Assembly (NCBI RefSeq): GCF_022568835.1
Contig: NZ_JAKZHV010000002.1
Coordinates: 1 to 64,000 of the forward strand
Reading direction: 5' to 3'
DNA: 64,000 nt
DNA from: Arsenicicoccus piscis
Lineage (GTDB): Bacteria; Actinomycetota; Actinomycetes; Actinomycetales; Dermatophilaceae
The position numbers and the translations under genes were made by a program. This document shows positions 16,168 to 24,900 of the stretch, piece by piece; the stretch's first letter is position 1; each line of letters begins with the position of its first letter. The notes under the pieces were generated by a model that worked only from the letters and a program-made list of their open reading frames with translations, was not told the origin of the DNA and searched no databases.

Positions 16168-18852
16168 GTGCTCCGCGTCCTGCCAGGACCGGCCGTAGCC
16201 GATGTTGACGTCGAGGGGCACGTCGAGCTCGGCGGCCGAGCCCATCGCCTCGCGCACGATCCGCTCGACCGACTCGCGCTCCCCGGGAGCCACCTCGACC
16301 ACGAGCTCGTCGTGCACCTGCAGCAGCACCCGGGAGCGGCCGGCCGCGGCGTCGAGCGCCTGGTCGACCTTGAGCATCGCGACCTTCATCACGTCGGCCG
16401 CCGAGCCCTGGATGGGCGCGTTGAGCGCCATCCGCTCAGCCATCTCGCGGCGCTGGCGGTTGTCGCTGGTGAGGTCCGGCAGGTAGCGGCGCCGACCCAT
16501 GATGGTCTCGGTGTAGCCGACCGAGCGGGCCTGCTCGACGACCTCGTGCAGGTAGTCGCGGACCCCGCCGAAGCGCTCGAAGTAGCCGTCGCGCAGGGCC
16601 GCGGCCTCGCTCGTCGGGATCTGCAGCTGCTTGGACAGACCGAAGGCGGACAGGCCGTAGGCGAGGCCGTAGGACATCGCCTTGATCTTGGACCGCATCG
16701 CCGGCGTGACCCCCGCCGGCTCGACGCCGAAGACGCGCGAGCCGACGAAGCGGTGCAGGTCCTCGCCGGAGCGGAACGCCTCGATCAGGCCGGCATCACC
16801 GGACAGGTGCGCCATCAGGCGCATCTCGATCTGGGAGTAGTCGGCCGACATGAGCGACTCCAACGGCCCCTCACGGTCGGAGCCGACCACGAAGACCGAG
16901 CGGATCCGCCGGCCCTCCTCGGTGCGGATGGGGACGTTCTGCAAATTCGGCTCGGTGGAGCTCAGCCGGCCGGTCGCCGCGATGGTCTGCAGGTAGGTCG
17001 TGTGGATGCGGTCGTCGTCGGCGACCGACTTGATCAGCCCCTCGACCGTGCTGCGCAGCCGGCTGGCGTCGCGGTGGCGCAGCAGCGCCTCGAGGAACGG
17101 GTGCGGGCTCTTGGCCTGCAGGTCGAGCAGCGCGTCGGCGTCGGTGGTGTAGCCCGTCTTGGTCTTCTTGGTCTTGGGCATGCCGAGCTGGTCGAACAGG
17201 ATGACCTGCAGCTGCTTGGGGCTGCCGAGGTTGACCTCCTGCCCGTCGATGGCGTGGTAGGCGTCGAGCTGGGCCTCGCGGACCTGGGCGGCGAAGTCCT
17301 TCTCGAGGTCGCCGAGCGCGTCGGCGTCGACCGCGATGCCGTCACGCTCCATGCCGGCGAGCACCCGGACGAGCGGCAGCTCGAGGTCGGCGAGCAGCTC
17401 GGCCTGACCGGTGCCGGCGAGCTCGGCGTCGAGCGCGTCGGCCAGCTCGAGCACGGCCTTGGCCCGCACCATGGCCTCCTGCGCGGCGCCGTCCTGGTCG
17501 GCGGAGAAGTCGAGCAGCCCCTGGCCGTCGGCCTCGGTCTCGGCCTTGAGCTCGCGCTTGAGGTAGCGCAGCACCAGGTCGGCCAGGTCGTAGGAGCGCT
17601 GGTCGGGACGCACCAGGTAGGCGGCGAGGATGGTGTCGCTGGTCAGCCCGGCGAGGTCGAGCCCGCGGGACCAGAAGGCCTCCATCGGCCCCTTGGCGTC
17701 GTGCAGCGCCTTGGGCCGGTCGGCCGCGGCGAGCCAGGCCTGCAGCGCCCGGTCGGCGGGCTCGTCGAGCGCCGTCACGTCGACGTAGGCGGCCGCCCCG
17801 TCGGGAGCGGCGAGCGCGAGCGCGTCGACGTCACCGCTGCCGCGAGCCCACCGGCCGACGACGTGGACACCCACCCGCTGCCCCACCGGGGCGTGCGCCT
17901 CGAGCCAGCCCGGCAAGGCGTCGGGGGCGAGGACCTCGCCGTCGATGTCGAACCCGGCGTCGGCCTCCTCGGCCGGCGCCTCGACGGTGGCGAACAGGCG
18001 GTCCCGCAGGACCCGGAACTCCAGCCCGTCGAACACCTGGTGCACCTGGTCGCGGTCCCAGTTGACCCGCTCGATGTCGGCGATGCCGATGGGCAGGTCG
18101 ACGTCGCGGACCAGGCGGTTGAGCTTGCGGTTGATCAGCACCTGCGAGAGGTGCTCGCGCAGCGCGTCGCCGGCCTTGCCCTTGATCTCGCCCACCCGCT
18201 CGACGATGCCGGGCAGACCGCCGTACAGAGCGATCCACTTGGCCGCGGTCTTGGGGCCGACGCCTGGCACGCCGGGCAGGTTGTCGCTGGTCTCGCCCAC
18301 GAGCGCGGCGAGGTCGCTGTAGAGCTCGGGGGCCACGCCGTAGCGCTCCTCGACCGCGGCCGGGTCCATCCGCCACACCTCGGAGACCCCGCGGACCGGG
18401 TAGAGCAAGGTGGTGCGGGCGTCGACGAGCTGGAAGGCGTCGCGGTCGCCCGAGCAGATGATGACCTCGTCGATGCCCTCGGCGGCGGCCTGCGTCGTGA
18501 GCGTGGCGATGATGTCGTCGGCCTCGTAGCCCTCGGCGTCGACGTAGGTGATCTTGAGCGCGTCGAGGACCTCGCGGATCAACGACAGCTGGCTGCCGAA
18601 CTCGTCGGGCGTCTTGTTGCGGCCCGCCTTGTAGTCGGCGTACTCCGCGAGGCGGAAGGTCTGGCGCGACTTGTCGAACGCCACCGCGAGGTGCGTCGGC
18701 TGCTCGTCGCGCAGCAGGTTGATGAGCATCGAGGTGAAGCCGAAGACCGCGTTGGTCGGCTGGCCGGTGGCCGTCGAGAAGTTCTCGACCGGCAGGGCGA
18801 AGAACGCGCGGTAGGCCAGCGAGTGTCCGTCGAGAAGGAGAAGTCGGCTCAC
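16165..18852 (-). CDS. polA: DNA polymerase I
   Basis: Repair and Okazaki-processing polymerase, 895 aa. The 5'-nuclease domain covers about residues 1-290 (LLLLDGHSLAYRAFFALP start, DRDAFQLV, helix-hairpin GVPGVGPKTAAKW). The polymerase domain has motif A SADYSQIEMR, motif B with SKIKAMSYGLAYG and motif C LLQVHDELVVEV. The central 3'-5' exonuclease region has lost the first DxE motif, so there is probably no proofreading, as in other actinobacteria. GTG 18852 is chosen because a TAGGCT -10 hexamer ends 7 bases before it; an ATG at 18873 is possible but would overlap the divergent thioesterase start. Confidence 0.96.
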   Translation of the reverse strand: MSRLLLLDGHSLAYRAFFALPVENFSTATGQPTNAVFGFTSMLINLLRDEQPTHLAVAFDKSRQTFRLAEYADYKAGRNKTPDEFGSQLSLIREVLDALKITYVDAEGYEADDIIATLTTQAAAEGIDEVIICSGDRDAFQLVDARTTLLYPVRGVSEVWRMDPAAVEERYGVAPELYSDLAALVGETSDNLPGVPGVGPKTAAKWIALYGGLPGIVERVGEIKGKAGDALREHLSQVLINRKLNRLVRDVDLPIGIADIERVNWDRDQVHQVFDGLEFRVLRDRLFATVEAPAEEADAGFDIDGEVLAPDALPGWLEAHAPVGQRVGVHVVGRWARGSGDVDALALAAPDGAAAYVDVTALDEPADRALQAWLAAADRPKALHDAKGPMEAFWSRGLDLAGLTSDTILAAYLVRPDQRSYDLADLVLRYLKRELKAETEADGQGLLDFSADQDGAAQEAMVRAKAVLELADALDAELAGTGQAELLADLELPLVRVLAGMERDGIAVDADALGDLEKDFAAQVREAQLDAYHAIDGQEVNLGSPKQLQVILFDQLGMPKTKKTKTGYTTDADALLDLQAKSPHPFLEALLRHRDASRLRSTVEGLIKSVADDDRIHTTYLQTIAATGRLSSTEPNLQNVPIRTEEGRRIRSVFVVGSDREGPLESLMSADYSQIEMRLMAHLSGDAGLIEAFRSGEDLHRFVGSRVFGVEPAGVTPAMRSKIKAMSYGLAYGLSAFGLSKQLQIPTSEAAALRDGYFERFGGVRDYLHEVVEQARSVGYTETIMGRRRYLPDLTSDNRQRREMAERMALNAPIQGSAADVMKVAMLKVDQALDAAAGRSRVLLQVHDELVVEVAPGERESVERIVREAMGSAAELDVPLDVNIGYGRSWQDAEH

Positions 18853-18859
18853 AGGTGGC

Positions 18860-18865
18860 AGCCTA
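18860..18865 (-). promoter_or_regulatory. -10 element of polA (leaderless)
   Basis: TAGGCT on the minus strand, then 7 bases, then the polA GTG at 18852. It lies only 6 bases upstream of the divergent thioesterase ATG, so two opposite transcription starts share about 20 bases. Confidence 0.55.
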
Positions 18866-18871
18866 GGGCCC

Positions 18872-19297
18872 ATGACTGACACACCCCCAACCGAGGTGCC
18901 GATCGAGGTCCTGCGTGAGAGTGGTCGCGGGACCCTCCTCGAGCGCATGGGGATCGAGCTGACCAGCGCCACCAAGGACCGCGTGACCGGCACCATGCCG
19001 GTCAGCGGCAACACCCAGCCCTACGGCCTGCTGCACGGCGGCGCCTCGGTCGTGCTCGCCGAGACGCTCGGGTCCTACGCCGCCATGCTCAACGCGGGCG
19101 AGGGACGCATCGCGGTCGGCGTCGACATCAACGCCACGCACCACCGGTCGTTGCGGGAGGGGGTCGTGCGGGGCGTCGCCACCCCGGTGCACGTGGGACG
19201 GTCTACGGCGTGCTTCGACGTCGTGGTGACCGACGAGCAGGACCGGCGCGTCTGCACCTCGCGCATCACCTGCGCCCTGCTCGACGCCCCCCGCTGA
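18872..19297 (+). CDS. PaaI-family hotdog thioesterase
   Basis: 141 aa single hotdog domain of the PaaI/4HBT type. The signature QPYGLLHGGASVVLAETLGS contains the HGG and the acidic residue used to hydrolyse acyl-CoA thioesters. Members act on phenylacetyl-CoA, hydroxybenzoyl-CoA, DHNA-CoA and others; no linked pathway genes are present to choose. The start at ATG 18872 is 19 bases from the divergent polA start and has neither a clear ribosome site nor a -10 hexamer at leaderless distance. Confidence 0.9.
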   Translation: MTDTPPTEVPIEVLRESGRGTLLERMGIELTSATKDRVTGTMPVSGNTQPYGLLHGGASVVLAETLGSYAAMLNAGEGRIAVGVDINATHHRSLREGVVRGVATPVHVGRSTACFDVVVTDEQDRRVCTSRITCALLDAPR

Positions 19298-19327
19298 CCG
19301 ACCGCTGGCCGACCGCCGACCGACCGC

Positions 19328-19954
19328 TCAGACCAGGTGTGCGTGCCGGTCCTGCAGGTCGGAGACCGGACGCAGCTCGGCGCCGGCGAGGCTCGCCGCG
19401 ACCGCCGAGCTGCGGGCGCGCAGGTTGCGTCGCTTCGCGAGCACGCGGTCGAGCGGCGTGCGGTCCTCGCCAGCCAGCTTGCGGGCCAGGACAGCGGTCG
19501 GCACCACGCGACGGGTGACGAGCGGCGAGAAGCCGAGCCGCGCGAGGTAGCGGTTGGAGTCGCGCGCGGCGGCCGGCACGGAGGCGGCGATCTGGGTGGT
19601 GCCGCGCTTCTCGGCGGTCGCGGCGGCACGCGCGAGCAGCTGCCTGGCGATGCCGCGGCCCCGGTGGTCCGGATCCACGTAGAGCACCTCGACCGTAAGG
19701 TTGGGCGACTCGGTGAGGCCGGAGAGCGGGTTCGTCGTCAGGACCAGGAAGCCGATGAGGGTGTCCTCGTGCAGGGCCAGGTAGGTCATCACGCCCGGGC
19801 GGGACAGCACCTGCTGCAGCCGGTCGGTGGAGATCGCCCGAACCACCGAGTCCACCATGACGGCGTTCTGCTCCACAGCCTGGGTCCAGAGCGCGTGCAG
19901 GGCCGTCCAGTCACGGTCATCGACACTGCGGACGTAGGTCCACGGACGAGCCAC
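19328..19954 (-). CDS. GNAT family N-acetyltransferase
   Basis: 208 aa. The acetyl-CoA binding motif A is visible as VLYVDPDHRGRGIARQLLAR (RGRGIA pyrophosphate loop), followed by a helix and NRYLARLGF, the usual motif B. The C-terminal 50 residues are basic and outside the fold. The GTG at 19954 is chosen over the longer frame because AGGAGG lies 5 bases before it. Acceptor unknown. The region upstream, shared with the divergent DUF554 gene, contains a nested palindrome. Confidence 0.88.
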   Translation of the reverse strand: MARPWTYVRSVDDRDWTALHALWTQAVEQNAVMVDSVVRAISTDRLQQVLSRPGVMTYLALHEDTLIGFLVLTTNPLSGLTESPNLTVEVLYVDPDHRGRGIARQLLARAAATAEKRGTTQIAASVPAAARDSNRYLARLGFSPLVTRRVVPTAVLARKLAGEDRTPLDRVLAKRRNLRARSSAVAASLAGAELRPVSDLQDRHAHLV

Positions 19955-20044
19955 GTCAACCTCCTGGGGAGTCCTTGGGTCCTGGCTAGGACTCCCCCGC
20001 GGGCCCGGCCAGGGCCTCAGCATGCCAGGTGGTCGCGCGTCGCG

Positions 20045-20090
20045 CCAGGGCGGGTCGCATTTGATCGGAACGTTCCTTCAAATGCCCTGG
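20045..20090. promoter_or_regulatory. Nested palindrome, possible operator
   Basis: A perfect 10-base palindrome GGAACGTTCC (20067-20076) is enclosed by GCATTTGA (20057-20064) and TCAAATGC (20078-20085), and further out by CCAGGG and CCCTGG. It sits between the divergent GNAT and DUF554 genes, 59 bases before the DUF554 -10 hexamer end of the pair. It could bind a dimeric regulator or fold as a hairpin. No matching regulator gene is in the window. Confidence 0.5.
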
Positions 20091-20136
20091 TCATGGCCGG
20101 ATGAGATGTCCGTCCACCCCCACCGAGGCGCGCCGC

Positions 20137-20142
20137 TAGGCT
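20137..20142 (+). promoter_or_regulatory. -10 element of the DUF554 gene (leaderless)
   Basis: TAGGCT followed by 6 bases and the GTG at 20149. Confidence 0.6.
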
Positions 20143-20148
20143 GTCCCG

Positions 20149-21012
20149 GTGCCTCACCTGATCAGCGCCGCCACGCAGTCCGGGTTCGTCGGGCTCGGGA
20201 CGGTGCTCAACGTCGCCACGGTCGTCGTCGGCTCGCTCGCGGGCATGGTCGTCGGGAACCGATTGACCGAGCGCACCCGGTCGGTCGTGACCGACTGCCT
20301 CGGCCTCACCACGTTGCTGATGGCGATGCTGTCGGCGTGGTCGGTCACCGACCCGGCGCTGAAGGACGCGGTCGGCTCCGGCGCGCCGATGCTGATCGTG
20401 CTGGGCTCGCTGCTCGTCGGGTCGATCATCGGCACCACGCTGCGCATCGAGGACCGCCTCGAGGGGCTGGCCGGGACGATCCAGACCTGGGTCGCTCGCC
20501 GCTCGCGGACGAGTACCGTTGCGGCACAGGCGAGCTCGGAAGGATCCACGGATGGGTCGACGGCTGGCGCGAGCACCGCCGACGCCCGCCCCATCGACGA
20601 GCGGGAGCGCTTCATCGAGGGCTGGCTGACCGCGTCGCTGCTGTTCTGCGTCGGGCCGCTGACCATTCTCGGGTCGATCTCCGACGGGCTGGGCCGCGGC
20701 ATCGACCAGCTCGCGCTCAAGTCGGTGCTCGACGGCTTCGCGGCGCTGGCCTTCGCCTCGTCGTTCGGCATCGGCGTGCTGCTCTCGGCGGCCTCGGTCG
20801 CCGTGATCCAGGGCGCCCTGACCCTGCTCGGCTGGAGCCTCGGGTCGGTGCTGCCGGACGCGCGCATCAGCGCGCTCACCGCCACGGGAGGTCTGATGCT
20901 CGTCGCGATCAGCTTGCGGCTGCTGCGGATTCGCGACATCCCGGTGGGTGACCTGCTGCCGGCGCTGATCGCGGCGCCGCTGCTCACCCAGCTCGTGGTC
21001 GTGCTGCGCTGA
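20149..21012 (+). CDS. DUF554 family membrane protein
   Basis: 287 aa polytopic membrane protein of the DUF554 (YdfK) family, transport-like but uncharacterised. It opens with the family pattern GLGTVLNVATVVVGSLAGMVVG, contains about seven helices, and keeps ERFIEGWLTASLLFCVGPLTILGSI in the middle. A polar Ser/Thr/Ala-rich insert of about 40 residues (near 118-155) separates the two halves and would lie in the cytoplasm. GTG 20149 is supported by a TAGGCT -10 hexamer 6 bases before it. Confidence 0.87.
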   Translation: MPHLISAATQSGFVGLGTVLNVATVVVGSLAGMVVGNRLTERTRSVVTDCLGLTTLLMAMLSAWSVTDPALKDAVGSGAPMLIVLGSLLVGSIIGTTLRIEDRLEGLAGTIQTWVARRSRTSTVAAQASSEGSTDGSTAGASTADARPIDERERFIEGWLTASLLFCVGPLTILGSISDGLGRGIDQLALKSVLDGFAALAFASSFGIGVLLSAASVAVIQGALTLLGWSLGSVLPDARISALTATGGLMLVAISLRLLRIRDIPVGDLLPALIAAPLLTQLVVVLR

Positions 21013-21056
21013 CGACCTCTCCCCCAGTCCCCCACGAGGACCCGGGGCGAGACGGT

Positions 21057-21668
21057 CTACTTCTTCTTGTCCTTGGCGTCGCCCATGCCCTCGATGACGG
21101 CCTCGGCGACCTGCTTCATGCTCAGGCGCCGGTCCATCGCGGTCTTCTGGATCCAGCGGAACGCGTCGGCCTCGGAGAGCTTCAGCTTGGCCATCAGCAC
21201 GCCCTTGGCCCGGTCGACGACCTTGCGGGTCTCGAGCCGCTCGGACAGGTCGGCGATCTCGGACTCGAGCGCTTGGTACTCGCTCCAGCGGTGCACGGCG
21301 ATGTCGATGGCCGGACCCAGGTCGGCAGCTGTGAACGGCTTGACGATGTAGGCCATGACGCCGGCGTCGCGGGCCCGCTCGACGAGCTCGGTCTGGCTGA
21401 AGGCGGTGAGCATGACGACCGGGGCGACCTTGGCGTTGCCGATCTGCTCGGCCGCCGAGATGCCGTCCAGCACAGGCATCTTCACGTCCATGATGACCAG
21501 GTCGGGCTTGTGCTCGGTGGCGAGGGCGACCGCCTGCTCACCGTTCGAGGCCTGGGCGACCACCTCGTGCCCCGCCTCCTGGAGCATCTCGACGAGGTCG
21601 AGCCGGATGAGGGCCTCGTCCTCGGCGACGACGATGCGACGGCCTGCTGCGCTGGTCTGCTCACTCAC
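21057..21668 (-). CDS. pdtaR: ANTAR-domain response regulator, PdtaR-like
   Basis: Response regulator that acts on RNA rather than DNA: an N-terminal receiver (about 10-125) with the phospho-acceptor Asp61 in LVIMDVKMP and the switch Lys110 in YIVKPF, then an ANTAR RNA-binding domain (about 135-195, RKVVDRAKGVLMAKLKLSE). 203 aa, the size of mycobacterial PdtaR (Rv1626), which pairs with the kinase PdtaS; that kinase is not in the window. ANTAR proteins antiterminate transcription at dual-hexaloop RNA hairpins. GTG 21668 is chosen over GTG 21674 because TAGACT ends exactly 6 bases before it. Confidence 0.93.
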   Translation of the reverse strand: MSEQTSAAGRRIVVAEDEALIRLDLVEMLQEAGHEVVAQASNGEQAVALATEHKPDLVIMDVKMPVLDGISAAEQIGNAKVAPVVMLTAFSQTELVERARDAGVMAYIVKPFTAADLGPAIDIAVHRWSEYQALESEIADLSERLETRKVVDRAKGVLMAKLKLSEADAFRWIQKTAMDRRLSMKQVAEAVIEGMGDAKDKKK

Positions 21669-21674
21669 CCGCAC

Positions 21675-21680
21675 AGTCTA
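21675..21680 (-). promoter_or_regulatory. -10 element of pdtaR (leaderless)
   Basis: TAGACT on the minus strand, 6 bases before the GTG at 21668. Confidence 0.65.
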
Positions 21681-21727
21681 TAGGCGCAGGTCGCCCTGAC
21701 GAGAACTGAACGGGCCGCGGACGAGGG

Positions 21728-21810
21728 TGCCGGGAGCGGGACTCGAACCCGCACGCCCTTGCGGGCGGAGCATTTTGAGTGCTCTGTGTCTGCCATTCCA
21801 CCACCCCGGC
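21728..21810 (-). tRNA. tRNA-Leu (anticodon CAA)
   Basis: The minus strand folds as a class II tRNA: acceptor stem GCCGGGG with TCCCGGC (last pair G-U), anticodon stem GAGCA/TGCTC with the seven-base loop CTCAAAA (anticodon CAA), a long variable arm and a TTCGAGT T-loop on a GCGGG/CCCGC stem. It reads the UUG codon. The discriminator base is A; CCA is not encoded. It stands alone between pdtaR and pyk. Confidence 0.95.
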
Positions 21811-21875
21811 CGGGGATTCGGCGTCCTTATCGTAGACCGTCCGCAAACGTTCCCTGCGCCGCTCCCCCGCGCGGC

Positions 21876-23318
21876 TCAGCCGCGGGTCTCGCCAGTGCGC
21901 CGGTTGATCGAGTCACCCATCTTGTGCACGCGCACCGAGTTGGTGGTGCCGACGACGCCCGGCGGGGTGCCGGCGACGACCACCACGTAGTCACCCTCGT
22001 CGACGCGGCCGGCGGCCAACAGAGCCAGGTCGACCTGCATCACCATCTCGTCGGTGTGCTTGGCGCCCGGCACGAGGAAGGTCTCGACCCCCCACGACAG
22101 CGACAGCCACGACCGGGTGGACTGCTCGGGGCTGAAGGCGAGCACCGGGATGTCGGGACGCAGGCGGGACAGCAGCTGGGCGGACTTGCCGGACTGGGTG
22201 AACGTCACGAGGTACTTCACGTCCAGGTGCTTGGCGATCTCGACCGCGGCCTGGGTGACGGCGTCGCCGACGTGCCAGCGCGGGTCCTTCGCCGGGTGCA
22301 TCCGGTCCAGGCCGTGCTCCTCGGTGGAGGCGATGATGCGTGCCATCGCCTGGACGGTCTCGATCGGCCACTTGCCGACGCTGGTCTCGCCGGACAGCAT
22401 GATCGCGTCCGCGCCGTCGAGGACGGCGTTCGCGCAGTCCGAGGCCTCGGCGCGGGTCGGGCGGGAGTTCTCGATCATCGACTCCAGCACCTGCGTCGCG
22501 ACGATGACCGGCTTGGCGTACTGGCGGCACAGCTCGATGGCGCGCTTCTGGACCAGCGGCACCTCCTCGAAGGGCAGCTCGACGCCGAGGTCACCTCGGG
22601 CGACCATGATCGCGTCGAACGCCTGGACGATCTCCTCGAGCGCGTCGACGGCCTGCGGCTTCTCGATCTTGGCGATGACGGGGACGCGTCGGCCGACCTC
22701 GTCCATGATCCGGTGGACGTCCACGATGTCGGCGGCGTTGCGCACGAAGGAGAGCGCGATCATGTCGACGCCGAGGGCGAGGCCGAAGCGCAGGTCCTCC
22801 TCGTCCTTCTCGGACAGGGCCGGCACCGAGACGGCGACGCCCGGCAGGTTGATGCCCTTGTTGTTGGAGACGTAGCCGCCCTCGACGACCTCGGTGACGA
22901 CGTCGGTGGGCGTGACCTCGACGGCGCGCAGGCTGACCTTGCCGTCGTCGACGAGCAGCAGGTCGCCCACGGAGACGTCGCCCGGCAGGCCCTTATAGGT
23001 GGTCCCGACGCGGTCCTGGTCGCCCAGGATGTCGTCGGTGGTGATGGTGAAGCGGTCGCCGCGGCCGAGGAGGACCGGCCCGGTCGCGAAGCGGCCGGTG
23101 CGGATCTTGGGCCCCTGCAGGTCGGCGAAGATGCCGACCGCGTGGCCGACCTCGTCGCTGGCCTGCCGGACGTTCTCGTAGACCTGCCTGTGGTCTTCGG
23201 GGGCTCCGTGGCTGAAGTTGAGGCGCGCCACGTCCATGCCAGCGGCGACGAGCTTGCGCATCTGGTCGATGGAAGAGGTGGCGGGCCCGATCGTGCAGAC
23301 GATTTTTGCTCGGCGCAT
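21876..23318 (-). CDS. pyk: Pyruvate kinase
   Basis: Converts phosphoenolpyruvate and ADP to pyruvate and ATP in glycolysis. 480 aa with all core motifs: [15 protein letters not shown] start, RLNFSHG, the catalytic lysine in [12 protein letters not shown], the metal-binding [14 protein letters not shown] and a complete C-terminal effector domain. The ATG at 23318 is preceded by TAGGCT and 7 bases, so it is probably leaderless. A hairpin at 23362-23395 separates it from gltD. Confidence 0.97.
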   Translation of the reverse strand: MRRAKIVCTIGPATSSIDQMRKLVAAGMDVARLNFSHGAPEDHRQVYENVRQASDEVGHAVGIFADLQGPKIRTGRFATGPVLLGRGDRFTITTDDILGDQDRVGTTYKGLPGDVSVGDLLLVDDGKVSLRAVEVTPTDVVTEVVEGGYVSNNKGINLPGVAVSVPALSEKDEEDLRFGLALGVDMIALSFVRNAADIVDVHRIMDEVGRRVPVIAKIEKPQAVDALEEIVQAFDAIMVARGDLGVELPFEEVPLVQKRAIELCRQYAKPVIVATQVLESMIENSRPTRAEASDCANAVLDGADAIMLSGETSVGKWPIETVQAMARIIASTEEHGLDRMHPAKDPRWHVGDAVTQAAVEIAKHLDVKYLVTFTQSGKSAQLLSRLRPDIPVLAFSPEQSTRSWLSLSWGVETFLVPGAKHTDEMVMQVDLALLAAGRVDEGDYVVVVAGTPPGVVGTTNSVRVHKMGDSINRRTGETRG

Positions 23319-23325
23319 GGTCCCC

Positions 23326-23331
23326 AGCCTA
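23326..23331 (-). promoter_or_regulatory. -10 element of pyk (leaderless)
   Basis: TAGGCT on the minus strand, 7 bases before the pyk ATG at 23318. Confidence 0.6.
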
Positions 23332-23361
23332 CCGCCAACCCCGCACGCCGCCTCTCACGGG

Positions 23362-23395
23362 GAGACCGCCCGACCCCATCGGGCCGGGCGGTCTC
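23362..23395 (-). terminator. Terminator downstream of gltD
   Basis: GAGACCGCCCG pairs with CGGGCGGTCTC (11 pairs) around a 12-base loop that can itself pair CCC with GGG. It lies 45 bases after the gltD stop and upstream of the pyk promoter, so it should insulate pyk from the glt operon. Confidence 0.7.
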
Positions 23396-23439
23396 GGGCC
23401 GCTTCTCGGACGCAGGCTCGGCCCGCGTCCGGGTGAGCG

Positions 23440-24900
23440 TCAGACGACGAGCGGGCGGTCGGTCGGCTCGATCGGGCGGGGCAGGTTCGACGGCTTGCCG
23501 GTGAGGTAGGCGTCGACCCCGTTGGCCGCGGACCGGCCCTCGGCGATGGCCCAGACGATGAGCGACTGGCCGCGTCCGGCGTCACCGGCGACGAACACGC
23601 CGGGCACGCTGGACATGTAGCTGCGGTCGCGCTTGATGTTGGTGCGACCGTCGACCTCGACGCCCAGCTGCTCGACCAGGCCCTCCTGCTGCGGCCCGAG
23701 GAAGCCCATGGCGAGCAGCACCAGCTGCGCCGGCAGCACCCGCTCGGTGTCCGGCACCTCGTGGAAGCCGCCGTCCTTGAACTCCACCTCGCTGAGGCGC
23801 AGGCCGCTGACGTTGCCCTGCTCGTCCTTGAGGAACTCCTTGGTCGAGACGGCGTAGACCCGCTCGCCACCCTCCTCGTGGGCGCTGGCCACGCGGAACA
23901 GCATCGGGTAGGTCGGCCACGGCTGGGTCAGCGGTCGGTCCGCACCCGGCTGCGGCATGATCTCCAGCGAGGTGACCGAGCGCGCGCCCTGGCGGTGCGA
24001 CGTGCCGATGCAGTCGGCGCCGGTGTCACCGCCACCGATGACGATGACGTCCTTGCCCTCGGCGGTGACCTGGCCCTCGACCGTCTCCCCGAGGGCTACC
24101 CGGTTGGCGGGGGGCAGGAAGTCCATCGCCTGCAGGATGCCGCCGGCGTCGCGACCGGGGACCGGCAGGTCGCGGCGGACGGTCGCACCCATGGCGAGCA
24201 CGACGGCGTCGAAGCGACGCATCAGCTCGGTGCCGGTGAGCTCGGTGCCGACCTCGACGTTGCACCGGAAGCGGGTGCCCTCGGCCTCCATCTGCCGGAT
24301 CCGGCGCTCGACGACCGCCTTCTCCATCTTGAACTCGGGGATGCCGTAGCGGAGCAGGCCGCCCGGGGCGTCCGCCCGCTCGTAGACCGCGACCGTGTGC
24401 CCGGCGCGGGTCAGCTGCTGGGCCGCGGCGAGGCCGGCGGGGCCGGAGCCGATGACCGCGACGGTCTTGCCCGAGAGGCGGTCCGGCGGCTGGGGGTCGA
24501 CCCGCTGCTGCTCGAACGCCTTCTCGATCGTCGTGACCTCGATCTGCTTGATCGTCACGGCCGGCTGGTTGATGCCGAGCACGCAGGCGGTCTCGCACGG
24601 GGCCGGGCACAGCCGCCCGGTGAACTCGGGGAAGTTGTTGGTCGCGTGCAGCCGCTCGATCGCCTCGCGCCAGTCACCCTTCCACGCCAGGTCGTTCCAC
24701 TCGGGGATGAGGTTCCCGAGCGGACAACCGCTGTGGCAGAACGGGATTCCGCAGTCCATGCAGCGTGACGCCTGGCGCTGGAGCTGGTCCACGGGCTGCG
24801 CCTCGTAGACCTCCTTCCAGTCCATGATGCGCACGGGGACGGGCCGCCGCTCGGGCAGCTCGCGCTCGCGGTACTTGAGAAAGCCTTGGGGGTCAGCCAC
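23440..24900 (-). CDS. gltD: Glutamate synthase (NADPH) small subunit
   Basis: Beta subunit of GOGAT, 486 aa: transfers electrons from NADPH through FAD and two 4Fe-4S clusters to the large subunit. The N-terminus holds the cluster cysteines ([17 protein letters not shown] and CPAPCETAC). Two Rossmann motifs follow: [13 protein letters not shown] for FAD and [13 protein letters not shown] for NADPH. The C-terminal [19 protein letters not shown] completes the FAD site. GTG 24900 overlaps the stop of gltB by 8 bases (GTGGCTGA), so it is translationally coupled. Confidence 0.97.
   Translation of the reverse strand: MADPQGFLKYRERELPERRPVPVRIMDWKEVYEAQPVDQLQRQASRCMDCGIPFCHSGCPLGNLIPEWNDLAWKGDWREAIERLHATNNFPEFTGRLCPAPCETACVLGINQPAVTIKQIEVTTIEKAFEQQRVDPQPPDRLSGKTVAVIGSGPAGLAAAQQLTRAGHTVAVYERADAPGGLLRYGIPEFKMEKAVVERRIRQMEAEGTRFRCNVEVGTELTGTELMRRFDAVVLAMGATVRRDLPVPGRDAGGILQAMDFLPPANRVALGETVEGQVTAEGKDVIVIGGGDTGADCIGTSHRQGARSVTSLEIMPQPGADRPLTQPWPTYPMLFRVASAHEEGGERVYAVSTKEFLKDEQGNVSGLRLSEVEFKDGGFHEVPDTERVLPAQLVLLAMGFLGPQQEGLVEQLGVEVDGRTNIKRDRSYMSSVPGVFVAGDAGRGQSLIVWAIAEGRSAANGVDAYLTGKPSNLPRPIEPTDRPLVV

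Noticed and set aside
15694..18879. 1061-codon open frame on the plus strand
   Set aside because: Antisense of polA and the MOSC gene; open only because of codon bias in GC-rich DNA.
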